Assembly: GCA_029781975.1 (NCBI GenBank)
Contig: JAKOVQ010000009.1
Location: 62,001-126,000, forward strand
Direction of reading: 5' to 3'
DNA from: Acidobacteriota bacterium
GTDB lineage: Bacteria; Acidobacteriota; Thermoanaerobaculia; UBA5066
Length of the DNA: 64,000 bases
The translations under genes were made by a program, and so were the position numbers. Shown here in pieces: positions 49,871 through 58,318 of the stretch; positions within the stretch are counted from its first letter, which is position 1, and each line of letters begins with the position of its first letter. The notes under the pieces are model-generated. The model worked only from the letters and a program-made list of their open reading frames with translations, had not been told where the DNA came from and did not search any database.

Positions 49871-50370
49871 GTCCGCCCGGTCCCGAGGGTCTCCGCCGGC
49901 GGGACCGGCCACCGCTCGACGCGCGAAGGGGGTGCGGCCGCGAGGAGCTCGGAGACGCTCTTCCCGAGGCCCGGCACGAGCCGGTCCGGGAGCAGGTCGG
50001 AGAGGGGGACGAGGACGAACCTCCGGTCCGCGAGCCTCGGATGCGGGACGACGAGGCCGGGAAGGTCGAGCCTCTCGTCCCCGTAGAGGAGGAGGTCGAG
50101 GTCGAGCGGGCGGGGGCGGTTCCGCCCGACCCCCGTCCGGGTCCTGCCCGCGGCCTCCTCGAGCCCCTTCATCCTCGCGAGGAGGTCGAGCGGCGACAGC
50201 GCGGTCCGGCCCGCGACGGCGGCGTTCAGGAAGTCGGGCTGAGGGGGGCCCCCGACGGGCTCGGTGACGTAGAGCGGCGAGAGCCTGAGGGAGGAGACGA
50301 AGGCCCGGAGCCCGTCCACGGCCCTCGAGATCGCCTCTTCCGGCCGCCCCACGTTCGCGCCGAGGGCGAT
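49867..50370 (-). CDS. folK: HPPK (folate pathway pyrophosphokinase), start codon unusual
   Basis: 167 residues if read from ATC 50370. The body is a good HPPK: the ATP/substrate block 'GRNRPRPLDLDLLLYGDERLDLPGLVVPHPRLADRRFVLVPL' has the R-x-R-P-x-x-x-D-x-D motif and the distal H-P-R. The first strand (VAIALGANVG) needed for the fold is encoded just before the nearest usual start, GTG 50352, but no ATG, GTG or TTG exists there; an ATC with GAGG five bases upstream is the best candidate. It transfers pyrophosphate from ATP to hydroxymethyl-dihydropterin. It lies 43 bases after the FYDLN gene. Confidence 0.85.
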   Translation of the reverse strand: MALGANVGRPEEAISRAVDGLRAFVSSLRLSPLYVTEPVGGPPQPDFLNAAVAGRTALSPLDLLARMKGLEEAAGRTRTGVGRNRPRPLDLDLLLYGDERLDLPGLVVPHPRLADRRFVLVPLSDLLPDRLVPGLGKSVSELLAAAPPSRVERWPVPPAETLGTGRT

Positions 50371-50413
50371 GGCGACCTCGTGGCCTCCCGGGGCCGGATC
50401 GGACCTCCTGCCG

Positions 50414-50746
50414 TCAGTAATCGTCCTCGCTCTCGGTCTCCGCCGCGTCGAGGCTCGGCCCTTCGCCGAGGGGGAGCTCCTCCTCGTCGGTCAGCAGCTT
50501 GGCGGAAGGGTCCTCGGGCTCCAGGCCCGGCTCTTCCTCGTCGCGCGAGCGGTCGAAGAGGTCCGGGTCCGCGAACTCGTCACGCTTGGCGCGCCGGGCG
50601 GCGATCAGCGCTGCCGGCGACGTCTCGCGCGGCGGCGCGTCCTTCTGGTCGGCCCCGCACTTCGGGCAGAGGACAGGGCTGCGCCTCAGGTCGTAGAACT
50701 TCGTCGCGCAGCGGAAACATTCGTGCTTGAGTCCGAGATCCGGCAT
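50414..50746 (-). CDS. FYDLN acid-domain zinc-ribbon protein
   Basis: 110 residues. Two CxxC pairs (C10/C13 in ECFRCATKFYDL and C27/C30 in LCPKCGA) form a zinc ribbon, and the FYDL segment is diagnostic of the TIGR02300-type family. The rest is a long acidic tail rich in Asp and Glu. These proteins are cytosolic and of unknown role; the acidic tail could mimic nucleic acid. TATGGT at 50772-50777 and a GAGGGTG site precede the ATG. It is the first gene of the FYDLN-folK-histidine kinase operon. Confidence 0.85.
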   Translation of the reverse strand: MPDLGLKHECFRCATKFYDLRRSPVLCPKCGADQKDAPPRETSPAALIAARRAKRDEFADPDLFDRSRDEEEPGLEPEDPSAKLLTDEEELPLGEGPSLDAAETESEDDY

Positions 50747-50771
50747 TCACACCCTCGAAAAAAGACGCCGG

Positions 50772-50777
50772 ACCATA
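50772..50777 (-). promoter_or_regulatory. -10 box of the FYDLN-folK-kinase operon
   Basis: TATGGT on the minus strand, 25 bases before ATG 50746. Confidence 0.4.
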
Positions 50778-50892
50778 GCATCGGCCCACAGGCCGGTCAA
50801 CGGACCTCCCCGCCGGCCCGCGGCGCTCGCGCCCGCTAGACTCCGCGGGTGAGACCGGAACGCACCCAGAGGGACCCGGACCGGACCGAATC

Positions 50893-52017
50893 GTGCTCGC
50901 CTTCGAGGTGACGGCGCGACGGGGGGCGGCGCGGCTCGGCCGGCTCGCCCTGGACCACGGCGTCGTGGAGACGCCCGCGTTCATGCCGGTCGGGACGGCA
51001 GGGGCGGTGAAGGCCGCCACGTGGGGGGACCTCGAGGACGCCGGGGCGGGGATCGTCCTGGCGAACACCTATCACCTGATGCTCCGGCCCGGAGGCGAGA
51101 CGATCCGCCGGCTCGGAGGGCTCCATCGCTTCGTTGGGTGGGACCGCCCGATCCTGACCGACTCGGGGGGCTTCCAGGTCCTTTCGCTGGCCGCGAACCG
51201 AAAGCTCTCGGAGGTGGGCGTGCTCTTCCGGAGCCACCTCGACGGCGCGTCTCACGAGCTGACCCCGGAGCGAGCGGTGGAGCTGCAGGTCGCCGACTTC
51301 CGGGTCGACGTCGCGATGGCGCTGGACGAGTGCCCTCCCTGGCCGGCGTCGGAGGAGGAGGCGCGGCTCTCCATGGAGCGGACCCATCGGTGGGCGGCGC
51401 GGGGCCGGGAGGCGTTCCTGAGGACGCGGCCCGCCGGGAGGAGCGCGCAGTTCGGGATCGTCCAGGGCGGGATGTATCCGTCGCTCCGGGCGGAGAGCGC
51501 CGCCGCGATCGCCGCCCTCGGGTTCGAGGGGATCGCCTGCGGCGGCGTCTCGGTCGGGGAGCCGAAGGAGCTGATGAGGGCGACGGTCGAGGCCACCGCG
51601 CCGCTCCTCCCGGCGGAGAAGCCCCGGTACCTGATGGGGGTGGGACGACCCGACGACCTCCTCCACGCGGTCGGGAAAGGCTTCGACCTCTTCGACTGCG
51701 TCCTGCCGACGCGGGCGGCCCGGCACGGGCTCCTCTACACGTCGGAGGGGGCGCTCGCCATCAAGCAGGCCCGGTACCGGGAGGACCCCGCTCCGCCCGA
51801 CCCTGCGTGCTCGTGCCCCACGTGCAGGTGCCACTCCCGCGCCTACCTCAGGCACCTCTTCCTCCTCGGCGAGCCGACGGCGGCGATCCTCCTGACCCGC
51901 CACAACCTCCAGGCCGTCCTTGACTTGATGCGCGCGATCCGCGAGGCTCTCGCGGCGGATCGCTTCGAGGAGTACGCGGCTCGGGCCGCGGACCGCTTCT
52001 CTCCCGGAAAGGTGTGA
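50893..52017 (+). CDS. tgt: tRNA-guanine transglycosylase
   Basis: 374 residues, full length. Motifs: TPAFMPVGTAG near the start, 'TDSGGFQVLSL' with the substrate-binding Asp, GIVQGGMY and the zinc site CSCPTCRCHSRAYLRHLF (three Cys and a His). It swaps guanine 34 for preQ1 in tRNAs with GUN anticodons during queuosine synthesis. First gene of the tgt-yajC-...-secF run; TAGACT at 50837-50842 is the likely -10, leaving a leader of about 44 bases. GTG 50893 is the only start giving the usual N-terminus. Its TGA overlaps a GTG that could start yajC. Confidence 0.95.
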   Translation: MLAFEVTARRGAARLGRLALDHGVVETPAFMPVGTAGAVKAATWGDLEDAGAGIVLANTYHLMLRPGGETIRRLGGLHRFVGWDRPILTDSGGFQVLSLAANRKLSEVGVLFRSHLDGASHELTPERAVELQVADFRVDVAMALDECPPWPASEEEARLSMERTHRWAARGREAFLRTRPAGRSAQFGIVQGGMYPSLRAESAAAIAALGFEGIACGGVSVGEPKELMRATVEATAPLLPAEKPRYLMGVGRPDDLLHAVGKGFDLFDCVLPTRAARHGLLYTSEGALAIKQARYREDPAPPDPACSCPTCRCHSRAYLRHLFLLGEPTAAILLTRHNLQAVLDLMRAIREALAADRFEEYAARAADRFSPGKV

Positions 52018-52019
52018 GG

Positions 52020-52355
52020 ATGAACGTCACCCCCCTCCTGCAGGCCGCCCCCCCGTCACCGGGGATGGCCGGCGGGCTGCTCCAGCTGGCCCCCTACGTC
52101 CTGATCTTCGTGATCTTCTACTTCGTGCTCCTCGCGCCGATGCGCAAGCAGCAGAAGAAGACGAGAGAGATGCTCGCCGCCCTGAAGAAGGGGGATCGCG
52201 TCCTGACCTCCGGCGGGATCTACGGGACGATCGCGCAGATCGAGGACCAGGTCGTCTGGGTGAAGCTCGCGGACACCGTGAAGGTCAAGATGGCCCGGAG
52301 CGCGATCACGGGCGTGGTCAACGAGACGGAGGGCCCGAAGGACGCCTCCAGCTGA
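52020..52355 (+). CDS. yajC: Sec translocase accessory subunit
   Basis: 111 residues. One membrane helix (about 22-45, 'PYVLIFVIFYFVLLAP') is followed by the conserved 'MRKQQKKTREMLAALKKGDRVLTSGGIYGTI' and a small beta domain, the full YajC pattern. YajC joins SecD and SecF in the inner membrane. ATG 52020 is used; GTG 52014, which overlaps the tgt stop as GTGA, would add two residues and fits the coupling seen at other genes here. Between tgt and secD as is usual, but with two extra genes in between. Confidence 0.92.
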   Translation: MNVTPLLQAAPPSPGMAGGLLQLAPYVLIFVIFYFVLLAPMRKQQKKTREMLAALKKGDRVLTSGGIYGTIAQIEDQVVWVKLADTVKVKMARSAITGVVNETEGPKDASS

Positions 52356-52368
52356 GGACGCCTTCCCC

Positions 52369-53586
52369 GTGACCGGTCCGGCGGGCGCCCCCCTGGTGCT
52401 ACTGCAGTCGTCGGACTGGCACGTCGGCTCGCCCCTCCTCTTCCGGAGCCTCGGCCTCCCGGAGGAGCTCCGGGCGAGCCGACGGGAGGAGCTCGACTCG
52501 GTCCCGGAGCGGGCGGTCCTTGCCGCGATCGACATCGGGGCCGACGGCATCCTCCTCCCCGGCGATCTGTGGGATTCCGAGAGCGTCCCCCCGTCGACCC
52601 TGCACCGCGTCGTCGAGGCGCTCTCGGCCTTCGATCCCCGGCCCGTGTTCGTCGCCCCGGGCAACCACGACTTCGGTGGGACGGGGGGCTTCTACGACCC
52701 GCTGGTCCTGGAGTCCCTCGGGATGAGGGCGTGGCCCCCCAACGTCTTCGTCTTCCGGAGCGACGAATGGACCGCGATGCCGTTCCCGGGCCGTCCGGAC
52801 GTGACGGTCGTCGGCCGGGCGTTCCTCTCGAGCGCCGTCGAGAGCCGAAGGCCCCTGGCGCCCCCCCCGACGCGTCCCGAGACCCCCCTGGCGCTCCTCC
52901 TGCTGCACGGCTCGCTCGAAGGCTACGGGGGGCCCGACGCCCCGGCCGGGGCGAAGCGGACGGCCCCGTTCTCCCGCGAAGAGCTCGAGGGAGCCGGGTT
53001 CTCCTGGGCGGCCGTCGGGCATCACCACGCCTTCGAGGTGATCGAGGGCCGGGGAGCGACTCCCCTGGGGGCCTACGCGGGCTCCCCTGTGGGGCGCGGG
53101 CTGGACGAGACGGGGCCCCGGTCGTTCGTCGCGGTCACCCTCCGGCACGGCGAGCCGCCCCGGGTCGATCGGATCGCCTCGGATCCGCGCAGCGTCTGGG
53201 ACCTCGGGCTCGACGCCGGAGGGATGGAGGCCCCGAGGCTCCTCGAGGCCGCCCGTGAGCTCCTGCGCACCTCGGGGGTCGCCGCCTCCGACCTGGTCCG
53301 GATCACGGTTTCGGGCCGGCAGCCCTACGGGGCCCGTCCGTCGGCGGCGCTGGAGGGGCTGAGGAGCTCCATCGCGCACCTCACCGTCAGGGACCGGACC
53401 TCCCCCGTCGCCGGCTCCAAGCCCGATCCGGCCACCGCCGAGGGCCGTTTCGCCGCCGACCTCCTCGCGCGCCGGGAGCAGGCGGCGGACGAACGGAGCC
53501 GACGCGTGATCGACCTCGCCCTCTCCCTCGGGCGCGACGCCCTGGCCGGGCGCTCCGTCGTCCCGCCGGCACCGGAGGACCTCTGA
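52369..53586 (+). CDS. SbcD/YhaO-like DNA double-strand-break repair nuclease
   Basis: 405 residues. Metallophosphoesterase motifs in order: SSDWHVG (metal Asp and His), LPGDLWD, PGNHDF with the catalytic His, LLLHGSL and VGHHHAFEV. The C-terminal cap matches the YhaO/SbcD subfamily that pairs with a coiled-coil ATPase. The complex cuts hairpins and protein-blocked DNA ends in the cytosol. Starts at GTG 52369, 13 bases after yajC, and ends overlapping its ATPase partner by four bases (CTGA). Placed inside the Sec operon, which is unusual. Confidence 0.9.
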   Translation: MTGPAGAPLVLLQSSDWHVGSPLLFRSLGLPEELRASRREELDSVPERAVLAAIDIGADGILLPGDLWDSESVPPSTLHRVVEALSAFDPRPVFVAPGNHDFGGTGGFYDPLVLESLGMRAWPPNVFVFRSDEWTAMPFPGRPDVTVVGRAFLSSAVESRRPLAPPPTRPETPLALLLLHGSLEGYGGPDAPAGAKRTAPFSREELEGAGFSWAAVGHHHAFEVIEGRGATPLGAYAGSPVGRGLDETGPRSFVAVTLRHGEPPRVDRIASDPRSVWDLGLDAGGMEAPRLLEAARELLRTSGVAASDLVRITVSGRQPYGARPSAALEGLRSSIAHLTVRDRTSPVAGSKPDPATAEGRFAADLLARREQAADERSRRVIDLALSLGRDALAGRSVVPPAPEDL

Positions 53587-56540
53587 GGATCGAGAGGATC
53601 CGGATCGAGGGATTCGGGGCCCTCCAGGGCCTCGACGTCCCGTGGCCCGAGGACGAGCTCCTCCTGGTGGTGGAGCCGAACGAGAGCGGCAAGAGCACGC
53701 TGTGCGAGGCGATCGTCGCGGCCCTCTACGGCTTCCCCCGCTCGAAGGGAGGGGCCCTCCGTCCGCGGGACCAGAGGCGGCCGAGGGGAGGGGCGCCCCT
53801 CCGCCTGGGGCTCGACGTGGAGGCGGACGGGACGCGCTGGGCGGTCGACCGGGACCTCGACGAGGGGACGCTCCGGGTCGTGGACCGGGACCGGGGAGAG
53901 GACCGGACGCGCGACTTCCTCAGGCCGGGAGGGCGCGACGTCTTCGGGGAGCAGGTGACCGGCCTGACGGAGGCGCTCTTCCGGACGACGGCCTACGTCG
54001 GCCAGAACGTCCTCGACGGGGACGAGCTCGACTCCACGCTGACCGTGGAGCTGGCGCGGATCGCCGATTCCGGAGGGGGAGAGGCGACGGTCGTCCGGGC
54101 GCTCCGCGCCCTGGAGGCCGTCCGCGCCCGGATGCCGCTGTCGTCGACGGGGCCCGCCGTCTCGGTGGAGACGGAGGTCGTCCGGGCCGGGCGGCGCGTG
54201 GAGGAGCGGCGGGCCGAGACGCTCCGCCTGGCGAGGGCTCGCGAGGCGGGCCGGGAAGCCGCGGCGCGCCTCGCCGCGGCGACCGCCCGCCGCGACGAGG
54301 CGGCGCGGGCCGCCGCCCTGGCGGAGGCTGCGGTGCCGGAGACCGAGCGGCGGCTCCTGGCCGAGCACCTGGCGGAGGAGGGCCGGACAGCCGAGGCGCG
54401 GGCGGCTCTCCTGTCGGAGGCGGCCCGCCTCGAAAGGGACGCGGAGCTCTTCACGCCCCAGGCGCTCGCGGAGATCGACGCCCTCCGTCACGAGCGGGGG
54501 AACCGCCCCGAGGCGCTCGCCCGGGAACGGAAGGAGATCGAAGCCGACGCGAAGGCGCTGGAGGAGGACTGGAAGGCCACGGCGCGCCGCATCGGCGCCG
54601 CGGCGACCCTCGACCTCGCGGAGAGGGCCCGGGTCCGCGGCCTCCTGGCCTCGGCGATCGAGAACGCAGCCGAGGAGGCGACGGCGGCGGCCGCCGTGGC
54701 CGCCCAGTGGGAGGAGCTCCGCCGGGAGGGGCTGGCGGAGGACCTCCAGCGGCTGGCGACGCTCCCCCCCGAGGAGCGCGAGCTCGTCGCCGGCGCAGAG
54801 GAGGAACGGCAGGCGCTGGAGATCGAAGGGATCCGCCTGGACAAGCTGGCGGCCGAGGCCCTGGCCCAGGCGTCGATCGCGAGCGCCGAGCGGCGGGTGA
54901 GGGTCCGCCGCTCCAGGGGCCTCGTCGTCCTCGGGGCCGTCCTCGCCCCGGTGGCCGTAGTCCTGCTCCTCGCCCGGACGCTCCTTCCGCTGCCGGTGGC
55001 GGTCGCGACGGCGGTCTTCTCGGTCAGCGTCGCCCTCTTCGGCGCCGTCGCCTGGCTCCGTGCGAACGGGCACCGGGTCGAGGACGAGGAGAGGTCCCGC
55101 GAGGCGGAGGCCCGGGCCCGCGAGGAGGCGGTCCGGACGCGCAAGAAGCTCTCCGACCTGAGGCTGCGGCTGGACCAGGCTGCCCGCTCGGCCGGGTTCC
55201 GGGACCCGGTCAGCCTCGTGAAGGCCCAGCGGAAGGCCCGGCTGGCAGAGGAGAAGCGCCGGACGCTCGTCGAGCGGGAGGTGCGGCTCGAGGCCGTGCG
55301 GGAGCGGACCGCCGCGCTCGAGCGCGAGCTCGCCGGGCACCGCGACCCGCTCGGGCTCTCCGGCGCGGTCCCCACGCCGGACGAGGCGAGAGCGGTCCTC
55401 GCCCAGCTCGCGGACGCCGACCGCGCGGAGCAGGGGCGGACGGCCCGCGCGGAGGCGCTCCGGCTCAGGGGAGAGATCCTGAACCGTCAGACCGCCGAGC
55501 TGAACGAGGTGGAGCTCCGCCTCTGGTCCGTCCTGGCGCGCCTCGAGATCCCGTCGGGGCTCGGCCTCTCAGACGCCCTCCTGATGGCGGAGGCCGGCAG
55601 GGCACGTGCCGCCCGCCGGAGGGAGATCCTGGAGGTCGAGCTTCCGGCCCTGGAGGCCCGGATGGGGGCCGACGTCGTGGCGCTCGCCGGGAGGATCGCA
55701 GAGCTCAGGGACGAGGTCGCGGCGCGCGTGGCGTCCCTCGGGGTGCGGCAGGAGGACCTGGCGGTCGCCTCGACGCCGGAAGCGGCGCGACGCGCCGCCG
55801 AGGAGGCCCGCGCGAGGGAGAAGGCGGCGGAGGAGGAGCGGCTCGCGGCCGAGCGCGAGGTGGCGGCCCGCTCGCGCGAGGGGGGGCAGACGGCGCGCGA
55901 GGCGGAGGAGGCGCTCCTCGAGGCGGAGGGGGTGCTCGAGAGGGCCCTCCTCTTCCGCGACGCCCTCGACCTGGCTCGCGAGGCGCTCGCCGCCGCCGCG
56001 TCCTCGGCGTACGGCGACTTTCGCCGGGGGCTCGCCGAGGCGTCGCGCCGGATGATGACGGCCTGCGGCCTCCCCTACGAGGGGCTGGAGTTCGGGGAGG
56101 ACCTCTCGGTGACGCTCGTGGCCCGCGGCGGTCGCGTCCTGACCCGGGCCGAGCTGGCTGCAGCGGTGTCGACCGGGACCCGCGAGCAGGTTCACCTCCT
56201 CGCCCGGCTCGCCGCCCTTCGCCACCTCGGGACCGGCAGCCGGGGAGTCCCCCTGCTCCTGGACGACGCTCTCGCCGGGGCGGACGACGTCCGCTTCTCG
56301 TCGGTGATGAGGTTCCTGGTCGAGGACGTCCGGAAGGAGCGCCCGGTGCTGGCCGTCTCCTGCCACGGCTGGCGGCACGACCGCTGGCTCGCCGAGCTGC
56401 CGCCGGAGCTGCGGGACCGGGTCCGCCGCGTCGCGCTGGGAAGGTCGCGGGGCTCCTCCGAAGGGGATCGGCAGGCGCCGGACGACTCGGTCGGGGAGCC
56501 CGAGGGCGGCTCGGCGGCGCTCGGCCGGGCGGCGGATTGA
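53583..56540 (+). CDS. SbcC/YhaN-like coiled-coil ATPase, CTG start
   Basis: 985 residues. Read from CTG 53583 the N-terminus is (M)RIERIRIEGFGALQGLDVP, exactly the YhaN/SbcC beginning, then Walker A EPNESGKST (31-39). A long coiled-coil region flanks a hydrophobic double stretch (about 449-494), a YhaN feature, and the C-terminus has an ABC-signature-like block (TREQVHLLARLAAL) and Walker B LLLDDALAGAD near 890. It partners the SbcD-like nuclease. The nearest ATG/GTG downstream would delete the first beta strand and half of the P-loop lead-in. GGAGG lies 4 bases before the CTG. Confidence 0.9.
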   Translation: MRIERIRIEGFGALQGLDVPWPEDELLLVVEPNESGKSTLCEAIVAALYGFPRSKGGALRPRDQRRPRGGAPLRLGLDVEADGTRWAVDRDLDEGTLRVVDRDRGEDRTRDFLRPGGRDVFGEQVTGLTEALFRTTAYVGQNVLDGDELDSTLTVELARIADSGGGEATVVRALRALEAVRARMPLSSTGPAVSVETEVVRAGRRVEERRAETLRLARAREAGREAAARLAAATARRDEAARAAALAEAAVPETERRLLAEHLAEEGRTAEARAALLSEAARLERDAELFTPQALAEIDALRHERGNRPEALARERKEIEADAKALEEDWKATARRIGAAATLDLAERARVRGLLASAIENAAEEATAAAAVAAQWEELRREGLAEDLQRLATLPPEERELVAGAEEERQALEIEGIRLDKLAAEALAQASIASAERRVRVRRSRGLVVLGAVLAPVAVVLLLARTLLPLPVAVATAVFSVSVALFGAVAWLRANGHRVEDEERSREAEARAREEAVRTRKKLSDLRLRLDQAARSAGFRDPVSLVKAQRKARLAEEKRRTLVEREVRLEAVRERTAALERELAGHRDPLGLSGAVPTPDEARAVLAQLADADRAEQGRTARAEALRLRGEILNRQTAELNEVELRLWSVLARLEIPSGLGLSDALLMAEAGRARAARRREILEVELPALEARMGADVVALAGRIAELRDEVAARVASLGVRQEDLAVASTPEAARRAAEEARAREKAAEEERLAAEREVAARSREGGQTAREAEEALLEAEGVLERALLFRDALDLAREALAAAASSAYGDFRRGLAEASRRMMTACGLPYEGLEFGEDLSVTLVARGGRVLTRAELAAAVSTGTREQVHLLARLAALRHLGTGSRGVPLLLDDALAGADDVRFSSVMRFLVEDVRKERPVLAVSCHGWRHDRWLAELPPELRDRVRRVALGRSRGSSEGDRQAPDDSVGEPEGGSAALGRAAD

Positions 56541-56559
56541 CGCCCCCGGGGCACCCGAA

Positions 56560-56582
56560 TAGACTCCCCGGGTTGTCCCGGG
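56560..56582 (+). promoter_or_regulatory. Possible internal promoter and hairpin before secD
   Basis: TAGACT at 56560-56565 could start a separate secDF transcript near 56572. A CCCGGG-TTGT-CCCGGG hairpin (56567-56582) lies at the predicted 5-prime end. It would let secDF be expressed apart from the repair genes. Confidence 0.35.
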
Positions 56583-56667
56583 CGAGCCGGGCACGATTCT
56601 GGCGCGGGCCGCGAGTCAGGGAGGCCCTCCCTCCCGCCGGCCCGGTCCGCCTGCGGAGGTCGCATCC

Positions 56668-58299
56668 GTGAAGAAACCAACGGGCTGGCGCATCGCGCTG
56701 ACGCTCGCCGTCCTCGTCGGGTCGGTCGTCGCCTATCTCTGGCGCGGTCGCGAGGCTCTCAAGGTGAGCCCGACGGCCCCCCCGAACCCGACGATCGCGG
56801 ACGTCCTCAAGAACGGCCTGAAGCTGGGCCTCGACCTGAAGGGCGGGATCCACCTCGTCATGCAGGTGAAGACCGCGGACGCCCTCCGCCTCGAGGCGCA
56901 GGACGCGGTCGAGCACCTGAAGGCCGAGGCGGGCAAGAAGGGCGTCGCGCTCGGCCCGATCTCGGTGGCCGACGAGAACGGGTTCGCCATCACCCTCACC
57001 GACGCGACCAGCCCCTCGGCGCTGAAGGACCTCCTCAAGTCGTCGCTCTCGCCGACGGACTGGCAGATCGAGGAGCGCGGCCGCGAGTGGAAGGTCGTCT
57101 ACCGCGACGGCGCCCGGCTCGACATCGAGGCCCAGGCCGTGCGCCAGGCCGTCGAGACGATCCGGAACCGCGTCGACGCCCTCGGGGTGGCCGAGCCGGC
57201 CATCCAGGCCCAGGGCGCGGACCGGATCGTCGTCCAGCTCCCGGGCGTGGACGACCCGGCCCGGGTGAAGGAGATCATCGGGACGACCGGGCTCCTCGAG
57301 CTGACGCTCGTGGACGACAAGGGCGGGCCCTACTCCTCGATGGACGCGGCCCTCCAGGCGTACGGCGGGAAGATCCCGGACAACCTCCACGTCGTCGAGG
57401 GCTTCAGCGAGGACGCCGACACGAGGACGCGGACCACGGTCTACTACGTCCTGCAGAGGGCCGCGGCCGTCACGGGCCGCGACCTGAAGAACGCCCGGGT
57501 CGGGCAGGACAAGTTCAACCAGCCCGCGGTCGAGTTCTTCCTCAACGCGCAGGGAGCCGCGAAGTTCGGGCGCGTGACGGGCGACAACGTCGGCAAGCGC
57601 CTGGCCATCGTCCTCGACAAGCGGGTCCAGTCCGCGCCGGTCATCAACAGCCAGATCAAGGACAACGGGATCATCGAAGGGAACTTCACCGCGGAGCGGG
57701 CCGACTCGCTGGCCCTCGTCCTGAGGTCGGGGGCGCTGCCGGCCGAGATGGTCGTCCTCGAGGAGCGGACGGTCGGCCCGTCGCTGGGCCTCGACTCGAT
57801 CCGGCAGGGCATCCTCGCCTCCGTCGTCGGGATGCTCCTCGTGTTCGTCGCGGTGGGCCTCTACTACAGGCTCGCGGGGCTGAACGCGATCCTGGCCCTG
57901 ATCCTGAACTCCATCCTCCTCCTCGGGGCGATGGCCTGGATCAACGCCACCCTGACCCTGCCGGGGATCGCGGGCTTCATCCTGACCGTCGGCATGGCGG
58001 TCGACTCGAACGTCCTGATCTTCGAGCGGATCCGAGAGGAGCTCGAGGGCGGGAAGATGCCCAAGATCGCCATCGACCTCGGCTTCAAGCGCGCCTTCGG
58101 CACGATCGTCGACACCCACGTCACGACCATCGCCGCGGCGGCCTTCCTCTTCCAGTTCGGCACCGGCCCGGTGAAGGGCTTCGCCGTCACGCTCGTCATC
58201 GGCCTGGCCGCCTCCATGTTCACGGCGGTCTTCGTCTCGCACCTCCTCTTCGACCTCGTCTACGGGTCGAAGGAGAAGGTCGAGGCCGTCTCCATCTGA
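56668..58299 (+). CDS. secD: Protein translocase subunit SecD
   Basis: 543 residues. An N-terminal membrane helix is followed by the periplasmic P1 domain (about 40-330, with the conserved 'GLDLKGGIHLVMQV' and 'RNRVDALGVAEPAIQAQG' blocks) and five C-terminal helices with 'SLGLDSIRQGILASVVGM' and 'ILTVGMAVDSNVLIFERIREE', the SecD signature. It uses the proton gradient to pull proteins out of the Sec channel. GTG 56668 has CGGAGG nine bases before it. 127 bases separate it from the repair ATPase, and 19 bases from secF. Confidence 0.96.
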   Translation: MKKPTGWRIALTLAVLVGSVVAYLWRGREALKVSPTAPPNPTIADVLKNGLKLGLDLKGGIHLVMQVKTADALRLEAQDAVEHLKAEAGKKGVALGPISVADENGFAITLTDATSPSALKDLLKSSLSPTDWQIEERGREWKVVYRDGARLDIEAQAVRQAVETIRNRVDALGVAEPAIQAQGADRIVVQLPGVDDPARVKEIIGTTGLLELTLVDDKGGPYSSMDAALQAYGGKIPDNLHVVEGFSEDADTRTRTTVYYVLQRAAAVTGRDLKNARVGQDKFNQPAVEFFLNAQGAAKFGRVTGDNVGKRLAIVLDKRVQSAPVINSQIKDNGIIEGNFTAERADSLALVLRSGALPAEMVVLEERTVGPSLGLDSIRQGILASVVGMLLVFVAVGLYYRLAGLNAILALILNSILLLGAMAWINATLTLPGIAGFILTVGMAVDSNVLIFERIREELEGGKMPKIAIDLGFKRAFGTIVDTHVTTIAAAAFLFQFGTGPVKGFAVTLVIGLAASMFTAVFVSHLLFDLVYGSKEKVEAVSI

Positions 58300-58318
58300 C
58301 CGGGACGAAGGAGCCCTC

